Positions 1-5,258 of a stretch of 6,501 nucleotides of DNA are shown here, in pieces. Origin of the DNA: an uncultured Zetaproteobacteria bacterium (GTDB lineage Bacteria; Pseudomonadota; Zetaproteobacteria; Mariprofundales; Mariprofundaceae); NCBI GenBank assembly GCA_947311795.1, contig CAMZLX010000086.1, forward strand, positions 1 to 6,501. The letters are read 5' to 3'. The first letter of the stretch is position 1. Each line of letters starts with the position of its first letter. The notes beneath the pieces are model-generated. The model saw nothing but the letters and a program-made list of their open reading frames with translations, was not told where the DNA came from and did no database searches. Position numbers and translations under genes: made by a program.

Positions 1-1
1 A

Positions 2-313
2 ACACTTATTGCTTTGTTGGCTGCTGTCTTTGTTCTGCCAGCTTTAGGCATGGCGGATGGCCACAAAACGAAGAAAATGATGAAAAAAATGGACAGCAAT
101 GGTGATGGGAAAATAAGCGCCCAAGAATATGCTTCAGCTGCAGCAAAACGCTTTGATAAAATCGATGCTGATGCTGATGGTTTTATTACCAAGTCGGAAA
201 TGAAGAAAGCGAAGAAGAAGCATAAGAAAAAGGATAAAGACAAGAAAAAGAAACATAAAAAAGATAAAGATGATGATCGTAAAGATAAGTCAAAGCATGA
301 TGACGATGATTGA
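2..313 (+). CDS. Secreted EF-hand calcium-binding protein with Lys/Asp-rich tail (5' partial)
   Basis: The frame is open to the left edge of the window, so the start codon lies upstream. The TTG at 14 is inside the signal sequence, not a convincing start. The visible N-terminus (TLIALLAAVFVLPALGMADG) reads as the hydrophobic core and c-region of a Sec signal peptide, with likely cleavage after ...GMA. The mature part has two canonical 12-residue EF-hand loops, DSNGDGKISAQE and DADADGFITKSE, with Asp at loop positions 1, 3 (Asn in the first), 5 and Glu at 12. These predict Ca2+ binding. The last third is almost only Lys, His and Asp and ends in four Asp; it is probably disordered. A terminator follows at 353-379, so the gene is not part of the ribosomal operon. 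The exact role is unknown. EF-hand pairs of this type occur in small periplasmic or secreted proteins, and the charged tail could bind metal, nucleic acid or mineral surfaces (inference). Confidence 0.8.
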   Translation, partial: TLIALLAAVFVLPALGMADGHKTKKMMKKMDSNGDGKISAQEYASAAAKRFDKIDADADGFITKSEMKKAKKKHKKKDKDKKKKHKKDKDDDRKDKSKHDDDD

Positions 314-352
314 GTAATACACATGCGTTGAATGAATAATAATGTTTAATCG

Positions 353-379
353 AAGCGGTCACCATTGGTGGCCGTTTTT
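353..379 (+). terminator. Rho-independent terminator after the EF-hand gene
   Basis: CGGTCACC (356-363) pairs with GGTGGCCG (367-374) over 8 bp with one G-U wobble and an ATT loop, followed by TTTTT (375-379). Further A/T and G/T pairs from 353-355 can extend the stem into the T tract. It lies 40 nt after the EF-hand stop codon and separates that gene from the rpsF operon. Confidence 0.82.
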
Positions 380-405
380 GTTGAATGATTGCAAGTCTTA
401 TGCGT

Positions 406-433
406 TTGACAATAGAAGGATAGGTCTTATAGT
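406..433 (+). promoter_or_regulatory. Sigma70-type promoter candidate for the rpsF-dnaB operon
   Basis: A perfect -35 box TTGACA (406-411) and a 5/6 -10 box TATAGT (428-433) are separated by 16 bp, predicting initiation near 440. This is the best promoter match in the intergenic region. It conflicts with the leader hairpin at 430-462, whose 5' arm would not be transcribed from here. A weaker upstream alternative is TTGCAA (389-394), 18 bp, TAGAAG (413-418), which would start near 425 and include the whole hairpin. Confidence 0.6.
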
Positions 434-462
434 GCCGCCTCGCTGCGAAAGTAGTGACACTA
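430..462 (+). promoter_or_regulatory. Candidate S6:S18-binding leader hairpin upstream of rpsF
   Basis: TAGTG (430-434) pairs with CACTA (458-462). Inside it, CGCTGC (441-446) pairs with GTAGTG (451-456), with two G-U wobbles, around a GAAA tetraloop (447-450). The 5' side carries an asymmetric bulge CCGCCT (435-440) opposite a single A (457). A CCG in an asymmetric bulge between two helices is the hallmark of the S6:S18 motif, by which the S6/S18 heterodimer represses its own mRNA in many bacteria. The location upstream of rpsF and rpsR fits. I matched this from memory of the motif, not by a covariance model, and it requires transcription to start at or before about 430. Confidence 0.55.
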
Positions 463-470
463 AAATAACC

Positions 471-505
471 TTGCTTTGAACGCGCCTAAAAATGTTTCAA
501 AGCAA
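471..505 (+). promoter_or_regulatory. Perfect 10-bp inverted repeat in the rpsF leader
   Basis: TTGCTTTGAA (471-480) is exactly complementary to TTCAAAGCAA (496-505) across a 15-nt loop. No T tract follows, so it is not an intrinsic terminator. It may be an RNA hairpin of the leader or a DNA operator; the sequence does not decide which. It also argues that 476-541 is untranslated, although the rpsF frame is open there. Confidence 0.6.
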
Positions 506-506
506 C

Positions 507-524
507 GATTATCAGAAGATAATC
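507..524 (+). promoter_or_regulatory. 7-bp tetraloop hairpin just before the rpsF ribosome site
   Basis: GATTATC (507-513) pairs perfectly with GATAATC (518-524) around an AGAA tetraloop. It ends 8 nt before the AGGAG Shine-Dalgarno at 533-537 and could present or shield the ribosome-binding site. Together with the two upstream hairpins it forms a nearly continuous structured leader. Confidence 0.55.
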
Positions 525-541
525 ATACCAAGAGGAGCGCT

Positions 542-1030
542 ATGTATTACGAAACAGTGTTTATCGTAAACCCTGATATTTCTCAGGACAACACCGAAAC
601 CATGACCAATGAATTGGTCGATAAAATTGAAAAAGCTGGAGCCCGTATCGTGAAACGCGAATACTGGGGATCTCGTCCACTTGCTTATTCTATCCAAAAA
701 CGTAACCGCGGACATTATTCATTGCTTGTCACTGATGGTGCTGCTGACGTATCTAAAATGATTGATGAGACTTTGCGTCTTGATGAGCGTGTTATGCGCT
801 TCTTAACCACAAGCATCACTGAACTTTCTGATGAACCTTCTCCGCTATTGCGTCGTCGCGTTGCGGCAACCGAAGAAAAAGCGGAAGAAACAACCGAAGA
901 CAAACCTGCAGAAGAAAAAGCAGAGACCAAGTCTGAAGAAAAAGCGGAAGAAGCAACTGCTGAAGAGAAATCAGAAGAAGTTGTTGCAGAAAAAGCTGAA
1001 GAAAAGACAGAGGAAAAAGCTGAAGACTAA
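542..1030 (+). CDS. rpsF: 30S ribosomal protein S6 with long acidic C-terminal tail
   Basis: Predicted 162 aa. Residues 1-107 are the S6 ferredoxin-like fold, starting MYYETVFIVNPD and containing the family segment REYWGSRPLAYSIQKRNRGHY (split here by two residue classes: aromatic/basic RNA- and S18-contacting surface). S6 sits on the 30S platform as a dimer with S18. The start at ATG 542 is chosen because it aligns with the family N-terminus and has AGGAG at 533-537. The frame stays open up to a TTG at 476, but that would add 22 unrelated residues lying over the leader hairpins. Residues 108-162 are a low-complexity tail of EEKAEE-type units with a net charge of about -15 by my count. E. coli S6 also has an acidic C-terminus, which is polyglutamylated by RimK, but a shorter one. 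First gene of the operon; its 3' end overlaps priB by 11 nt. Confidence 0.96.
   Translation: MYYETVFIVNPDISQDNTETMTNELVDKIEKAGARIVKREYWGSRPLAYSIQKRNRGHYSLLVTDGAADVSKMIDETLRLDERVMRFLTTSITELSDEPSPLLRRRVAATEEKAEETTEDKPAEEKAETKSEEKAEEATAEEKSEEVVAEKAEEKTEEKAED
872..1027 (+). repeat. Degenerate purine-rich repeats encoding the S6 EEKAEE tail
   Basis: The tail of rpsF is built of GAA/GAG, AAA and GCN codons. An 18-nt unit GAAGAAAAAGCGGAAGAA occurs exactly at 872-889 and again at 935-952, 63 nt apart and in frame, with partial copies at 911, 991 and 1013. This makes the stretch nearly all purine on the plus strand and prone to unit gain or loss by slippage. The GAGGA inside the last partial unit also serves as the likely ribosome site of priB. 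Confidence 0.75.
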
Positions 1031-1343
1031 TTGTGTCGAGCTTCATGGTGTCGTTGATGACATTCATGACCGCTGGATGCCAGATGGAAGCCTTGCGGTG
1101 GTTGCATCTTTAATTGTTGAACGTCCTCATTTGGGTCAGAAAAGAGCCACAATGATCAACGAACAACCGATGCCACTTCGCGCCGAAGGTGAACATGCTG
1201 AAACTTTGATGAAACTTAAAGGTAAAGCAGCGTTTATCCAAGGTGAGCTTCGCCGCCGTTATTATAGCCGAGATGGGCAACAACGGTGGGGGCAGGTAGA
1301 AATTTGGGTCAGTCAAATTAGTCAATCAAATTTAGGAGAATAA
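1020..1343 (+). CDS. priB: Primosomal replication protein N (PriB), probable CTG start
   Basis: The frame encodes a short OB-fold, single-stranded-DNA-binding protein of the PriB/SSB type and sits in the classical priB slot between rpsF and rpsR. PriB helps PriA reload DnaB at stalled forks, and dnaB is in the same operon. The family N-terminus is a first beta strand of the form M-x-N-x-x-x-L-x-G. Here that is [M]KTNCVELHGVV, which places the start at CTG 1020 and gives 107 aa, close to the 104 aa of E. coli PriB. AGGA (1011-1014) lies 5 nt upstream. No ATG, GTG or TTG sits at the right place: the next in-frame ATG (1077) would remove strand 1, and upstream TTGs (981, 984) or ATG (831) add only the out-of-frame Lys/Arg image of the S6 tail. 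It overlaps rpsF by 11 nt and ends 2 nt before rpsR. Function rests mainly on context plus OB-fold-like pattern. Confidence 0.82.
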   Translation: MKTNCVELHGVVDDIHDRWMPDGSLAVVASLIVERPHLGQKRATMINEQPMPLRAEGEHAETLMKLKGKAAFIQGELRRRYYSRDGQQRWGQVEIWVSQISQSNLGE

Positions 1344-1345
1344 GA

Positions 1346-1717
1346 ATGAGTGAAGAAAATACAGTAAAAAAAGAAGCAGCACCCGCAACAGCAGCACCTA
1401 AAACTGCTGATTCTCGTCCTGCTCGCCCAGCACGTACTGAAGGTGGTCGCCCTGAGCGTCCTCAGCGTCGTGGCCCAGGCGGTCGTGGTGGTAAATTCCA
1501 ACGTCGCCGCAAGTTTTGTAAATTTTGCGCAGACACGTCACTAACCATTGACCATAAAGACCCCGTGCTTTTGAGTCAGTTTATTTCAGAGCGGAATAAA
1601 ATTACGCCGTCTCGTGTGACAAGCACTTGTGCAAAACACCAACGTCAATTGACCACTGCGATTAAACGCGCACGTGTATTGGCATTGTTGGCATTTACAC
1701 CTTTGCACCACAAGTAA
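1346..1717 (+). CDS. rpsR: 30S ribosomal protein S18, zinc-ligand (C+) form with basic N-terminal extension
   Basis: Predicted 123 aa against about 75 in E. coli. The conserved S18 domain is residues 51-123 and includes FQRRRKFCKFC, IDHKDPVLLSQFISERNKI and AIKRARVLALLAFTPLHH. Cys58, Cys61, Cys95 and His98 form a CxxC...CxxH set, the zinc-binding version of S18; E. coli S18 lacks most of these ligands. Residues 1-50 are an Ala/Pro/Arg/Gly-rich, RGG-containing extension, presumably disordered, with a net positive charge. The start is supported by AGGAGA at 1334-1339, 6 nt before ATG. S18 binds S6 on the 30S platform, and both genes lie in the same transcript. Two nt separate it from priB. Confidence 0.96.
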   Translation: MSEENTVKKEAAPATAAPKTADSRPARPARTEGGRPERPQRRGPGGRGGKFQRRRKFCKFCADTSLTIDHKDPVLLSQFISERNKITPSRVTSTCAKHQRQLTTAIKRARVLALLAFTPLHHK

Positions 1718-1749
1718 GTTTTAGGCACACTGGTCATATCGCTTAATAT

Positions 1750-2754
1750 ATGAATCAAGAACCCAGCCCCCCAGTCTCGGCGATGCCGAAAGTGGTGGAT
1801 GTGTTTTTAACCAATAAAGTGCTTTGCGCATTGTTGGCGGTGATGATGTTAACTTCAGCATATTGGTTTAATATGCTGTTTGGAAATTTAAGGATGATTG
1901 CCTTTTTTTTCCTGTTGGCAGGTGTGTTGTTACACCTTGCGGTACCAAGCTTATTCGCTTTGGTCAGTTTGGGTGGCGGATTGAAATACAGTCTGCAAGT
2001 GGGTGGCATAGCAGCGATTTTGTTGCTTGTACTCTCATCGGGAAGTTTATATACAGCGGCAGTGTTTATGTTGTTGTTTGTGATACTTTCCACATTGGCT
2101 GCTCAAGTCATGCAGCAAAAAGGTCTGGGTCAAGCAGGTTGGATTTTGGCACTGGTTATATTTTTCGGCATAGTATTTGCCATGATGGTGAGTGCAGGTC
2201 AGTTGGATGTTGAAACTTTTGTACATCAACAGTTTCAGCCAGTATTTGATACGATGATTGCAAGGATTCCACCTGGTGCAAAATCAGACATTATTGCGAT
2301 GCAAGGTTTGCAGAGTATGATGGTGAAAGTGTTCCCGGGTTTTTTTGTTTTTGGTTTGTGGATGATTTGGTGGAGTGATTTGATTTTTGCGCGTAAAGTT
2401 GCGCAGAGATATGGTTTTTACCATGGCGAAGAAAAGGATGTATTATCTTTTTCCTTACCCAAAACACTGGTATTTGTGTTGTTGATTTTTCTAGGATTTG
2501 CTAATTTAGCAACGGGAAATTTACAATACTTAGCCTTGAGTGGTGTAATGATGTTGGCAGGTATGCTTGCTGTGCAGGGTGTGATTGTGGTTCATGCGTG
2601 GTTAAAAAGTAAAGCCATGACGGGTGCAATCCTTGTGATGTATGTGATGTTGTTTTTTTGGTCCGTGATTGTCATTATTTTTGCATTCATCGGACTATTT
2701 GATATTTGGTTTAATTTTCGCCGAACGTTTATGTCGGCAACAGGAGAAAAATGA
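1750..2754 (+). CDS. DUF2232-type polytopic membrane protein
   Basis: Predicted 334 aa. The protein has about eight hydrophobic segments, roughly at residues 22-44, 48-72, 82-117 (probably two), 129-149, 194-214, 237-257, 261-284 and 291-317. A more polar loop at 150-193 lies between the two halves. The C-terminal signature GLFDIWFNFRR followed by a short charged tail is typical of DUF2232 (YybS-like) proteins, which often sit beside rpsR/rplI in bacteria. No enzymatic residues are evident and the function is unknown; transport of a small molecule is sometimes suggested for the family but nothing here proves it. A 32-nt gap follows rpsR and no clear Shine-Dalgarno precedes ATG 1750, so expression is probably lower than that of the ribosomal genes. 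Its stop (TGA 2752-2754) overlaps the rplI start by one base. Confidence 0.85.
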   Translation: MNQEPSPPVSAMPKVVDVFLTNKVLCALLAVMMLTSAYWFNMLFGNLRMIAFFFLLAGVLLHLAVPSLFALVSLGGGLKYSLQVGGIAAILLLVLSSGSLYTAAVFMLLFVILSTLAAQVMQQKGLGQAGWILALVIFFGIVFAMMVSAGQLDVETFVHQQFQPVFDTMIARIPPGAKSDIIAMQGLQSMMVKVFPGFFVFGLWMIWWSDLIFARKVAQRYGFYHGEEKDVLSFSLPKTLVFVLLIFLGFANLATGNLQYLALSGVMMLAGMLAVQGVIVVHAWLKSKAMTGAILVMYVMLFFWSVIVIIFAFIGLFDIWFNFRRTFMSATGEK

Positions 2755-3203
2755 TGGATTTGATTCTTTTGGAACGTGTAGAAGGTCTGGGTAATGTTGG
2801 TGACGAAGTTAAAGTTCGTGACGGATATGGTCGTAACTTTTTACTCCCTCAAAATAAAGCGGTAACAGCTGATGCGAGTAACCGTAAAGTATTCGAGCGC
2901 CGCCGCGCTGTGCTTGAAGCACAACAACGTACTGTGCTTGAATCTGCGCAGGCTGAAGCTGAAAAAATGTCTTCTTTGGATCTTATCGTGGTTCGTGCCA
3001 CATCAGACGGCAAGCATTTGTATGGTTCAATTGGTGCCAATGAGTTGGCAGAGTTAATTACTGCTGAAGGTTACGACGTTGCACGTCGTGATATTTTGCA
3101 AGAAGCACCCATCAAAGAAGTAGGTGAACAAGAATTTCGCGTTCGCTTGCATCCGGATGTGATGGCAACCATTAAAATCACAGTGGAAGCTGAAGCGACT
3201 TGA
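2754..3203 (+). CDS. rplI: 50S ribosomal protein L9
   Basis: Predicted 149 aa, exactly the length of E. coli L9. The N-terminal RNA-binding domain is residues 1-50 (MDLILLERVEGLGNVGDEV, then DGYGRNFLLPQNKA), followed by the long connecting helix (about 45-75) and the C-terminal domain with HLYGSIGANELAELI and RLHPDV. L9 binds 23S rRNA near the base of the L1 stalk and reaches out over the 30S, affecting frame maintenance. Two adjacent ATGs exist at 2751 and 2754. The second is preferred because AGGAGA (2742-2747) then has a 6-nt spacer instead of 3, and because it matches the family N-terminus. The ATG overlaps the preceding stop codon (TGATG), which suggests translational coupling. Confidence 0.96.
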   Translation: MDLILLERVEGLGNVGDEVKVRDGYGRNFLLPQNKAVTADASNRKVFERRRAVLEAQQRTVLESAQAEAEKMSSLDLIVVRATSDGKHLYGSIGANELAELITAEGYDVARRDILQEAPIKEVGEQEFRVRLHPDVMATIKITVEAEAT

Positions 3204-4588
3204 TTGAAGACGATGGCAACTCGCCGCGTGAGTTAAACTTACGCGAGCGAGTTCCTCCTCATGCTCGCGATGCCGAGTGTGCAGTTCTGGGTGGTGTGAT
3301 GCTTGACCCAGAAGCTTTGGAACGCCTTGAAGGTATTCTTGTTCCTGAACACTTTTATGTGGCTGCCAATGGTTATATTTTTCATGCTATTCTTTCGCTT
3401 GCTGGTCAAAACAACCCTGTTGATGCTTTAACCGTTAAAGATTATTTGGAACGCTCTGGCGAATTAGACCAGTGCGGTGGCGAAGCCTATTTGGGCGATT
3501 TGATTTCCATGATTCCAACCTCGGCGAATGTGCGCCACTATGCAGAAATTGTGCGTGAACGCGCCATCCTGCGCCAATTGCTTAAAGTCTGCACAAAAAT
3601 ATCACAAGAAGTCTATGAAAATCCCATCAAACCTGTGGGCGAGCATTTAGATGCTTCGGAATCACAAATGTTGGCGGTGGCTGAAAGCTTTAGCTCAACC
3701 AAACCAACATTTCAGAACCTTAAAGAACTGATTACAGAAGGTTATGAAGAGTTGCAGCGTCGCTATGATGACCAGCGTAAAATCACAGGTGTGGCAACGG
3801 GATTTACGGATTTGGATGAAAAAACAGCAGGTTTGCAACGTGGTGATTTGATTGTGATAGCAGGTCGCCCAAGTATGGGTAAAACTGCATTTGTGATGAA
3901 CTTAGCACAAAATGCAGCGCTTAGGGACGTGGAGCCCAATGTTGTTGCTGTATTTTCGCTTGAAATGTCTGCACAACAAATTGGTATGCGGTTATTGGCA
4001 GCAGAATCACGTGTGGACATGTCCAAAATGCGCACAGGTAGCTTTGCGACCGATGATTGGCGCAAGCTTGCATCAGGCACAGGTAAGCTTGCAGAGGCTG
4101 CAATTTTTGTGGATGACACGCCTGCTATTTCCGTGCTTGAAGTACGCTCCAAATGTCGCCGCCTTAAGCGGGAACAAGGGCGTTTGGATTTGGTGTTGAT
4201 TGATTATCTCCAGTTGATGACGGGTAATGCCAATGCTGACCGCAAAGATTTGGAAATCAGTGAAATGACGCGCTCACTTAAAGGTTTAGCCAAAGAACTG
4301 GATGTGCCAATTATTATTTTATCTCAGCTTAACCGTTCATTGGAATCGCGCGCTGATAAACGTCCGATGATGTCAGATTTGCGTGAATCGGGCGCAATTG
4401 AGCAAGATGCCGATGTGATTATGTTTATTTACCGTGATGAGGTGTATAATAAAAAACCTGAAAACGAAGGTTTGGCAGAAATTATTATCGCCAAACAACG
4501 GAATGGACCGATTGGCACAACACGCCTTACATTTTTGAAAGAATATACACGGTTTGAGAACTTTTCAGGAGAGCACTCAGGCTTCTAA
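3200..4588 (+). CDS. dnaB: Replicative DNA helicase DnaB
   Basis: Predicted 462 aa (E. coli 471). The N-terminal domain (about 20-125; PPHARDAECAVLGGVML) is the DnaG-interacting, hexamer-stabilising part. A linker runs to about 170 and the RecA-like motor domain from about 196. Walker A is GRPSMGKT (222-229, Lys228/Thr229), the catalytic Glu is Glu255 in FSLEMS, Walker B is LVLIDYLQL (331-339, Asp335), the DNA-binding motif is DLRESGAIEQDAD (393-405), and the KQRNGP segment (432-437) supplies the arginine finger. It unwinds the fork 5' to 3' as a hexameric ring. The TTG start at 3200 is fixed within narrow limits: an in-frame TGA lies at 3191-3193 and the next ATG/GTG would delete part of the N-terminal domain. 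It overlaps the rplI stop by 4 nt (TTGA), so coupling to rplI translation is likely. No inserted intein is present. Confidence 0.97.
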   Translation: MIEDDGNSPRELNLRERVPPHARDAECAVLGGVMLDPEALERLEGILVPEHFYVAANGYIFHAILSLAGQNNPVDALTVKDYLERSGELDQCGGEAYLGDLISMIPTSANVRHYAEIVRERAILRQLLKVCTKISQEVYENPIKPVGEHLDASESQMLAVAESFSSTKPTFQNLKELITEGYEELQRRYDDQRKITGVATGFTDLDEKTAGLQRGDLIVIAGRPSMGKTAFVMNLAQNAALRDVEPNVVAVFSLEMSAQQIGMRLLAAESRVDMSKMRTGSFATDDWRKLASGTGKLAEAAIFVDDTPAISVLEVRSKCRRLKREQGRLDLVLIDYLQLMTGNANADRKDLEISEMTRSLKGLAKELDVPIIILSQLNRSLESRADKRPMMSDLRESGAIEQDADVIMFIYRDEVYNKKPENEGLAEIIIAKQRNGPIGTTRLTFLKEYTRFENFSGEHSGF

Positions 4589-4598
4589 GTGGGCTTAG
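4585..4598. other. Small palindrome spanning both convergent stop codons
   Basis: CTAAG (4585-4589), TGGG loop, CTTAG (4594-4598). It contains the TAA of dnaB (4586-4588) and the complementary TAA of the response regulator (4595-4597). A short TCTTT follows on the plus side. A 5-bp AT-rich stem is weak as a terminator, yet it is the only candidate between two genes 6 nt apart. Confidence 0.3.
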
Positions 4599-5251
4599 TC
4601 TTTGAGGTTTAAAATACCAAGGTTGGTGGCTTCAAACACAGCCTCTGTGCGTGAAGAAACTTCTAACTTCTTATAAACATTACGAATATGGGTGCGCACG
4701 GTGTTTACCGACATATCCAGAATATCTGCAATTTCATCATAACTATAACCCTTGGCAATCCATTTGAGCACTTCATCTTCACGGGATGTGAGCGGGTTGA
4801 TAATCTCTTGGGTTTGATTGGGATTAAAGCGTTTAAGCAAAAAACGCGCAACTTCTGGGCTAATCGCAGATTCACCACGCATCACGGTGAGAATAGCATC
4901 GGCTAAGGTCTCAAAGGCTTGGCGTTTGAGCAAATAGCCGCTGGCACCGGCTTCCAATGCTTGAACCACATGCGGCTCATCGGCATACATGGTAACCACC
5001 AGTATTTCGATATTTGGATACAAAGCTTTGGCTTCAGTGATGACTTCTACGCCATGTCCATCTGGTAATCCCAAATCGGAAACCAAAATATGCGGCTGGT
5101 GCTCACCAAGTGCAGCAATAGCCTCTTTGCATGTTGCCACAGCATCCACCAACGTGAGTTGGGGATGCATATCAATGGCAGCCGCTAAATGTTCGCGTGC
5201 AGGTCGCTCATCTTCGAGCAATAGCACACCATAATTCTGCGGCATATTCAT
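4595..5251 (-). CDS. NarL/FixJ-family response regulator (receiver + LuxR-type HTH)
   Basis: Predicted 218 aa, normal for the family. Receiver domain, residues 7-125: acidic pair Glu13/Asp14, phospho-acceptor Asp59 in VSDLGLPDG, switch Thr87 in VVTMYADE, and Lys109 in GYLLKR. All key residues are intact, so it should be phosphorylated. The LuxR-type DNA-binding domain covers about 152-213 (LTSREDEVLKWIAKGYSYDEIA, with recognition helix around SVNTVRTHIRNVYKKL). It acts as a cytoplasmic transcription factor. No histidine kinase is in the window, so the signal is unknown. It begins 7 nt after the stop of the thiol protein upstream and no Shine-Dalgarno is visible, so translation probably depends on that gene. 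ATG at 5251 and a second ATG two codons later are both possible starts. It converges with dnaB. Confidence 0.93.
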   Translation of the reverse strand: MNMPQNYGVLLLEDERPAREHLAAAIDMHPQLTLVDAVATCKEAIAALGEHQPHILVSDLGLPDGHGVEVITEAKALYPNIEILVVTMYADEPHVVQALEAGASGYLLKRQAFETLADAILTVMRGESAISPEVARFLLKRFNPNQTQEIINPLTSREDEVLKWIAKGYSYDEIADILDMSVNTVRTHIRNVYKKLEVSSRTEAVFEATNLGILNLKD

Positions 5252-5258
5252 GGGTTCG

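Noticed and set aside
476..541. N-terminal extension of S6 from TTG 476
   Set aside because: The added 22 residues do not fit the S6 N-terminus, the region folds into perfect hairpins, and ATG 542 has its own AGGAG site.
831..1019. Lys/Arg-rich N-terminal extension of PriB from ATG 831
   Set aside because: It is the frame-shifted image of the rpsF tail codons (GAA/AAA read as AAG/AAA); the PriB fold begins at the CTG at 1020.
816..1067. Minus-strand Leu/Gln-rich open frame opposite the S6 tail
   Set aside because: It is the antisense of a low-complexity purine tract, with no ribosome site and no family resemblance.
1903..1910. 8-T run in the membrane-protein gene as a phase-variation tract or frameshift
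   Set aside because: The frame continues intact through it with consistent membrane segments; Phe-rich codons explain the run.
3763..4152. Minus-strand 129-codon open frame inside dnaB
   Set aside because: dnaB motifs are continuous through this region and the antisense frame shows no recognisable domain.
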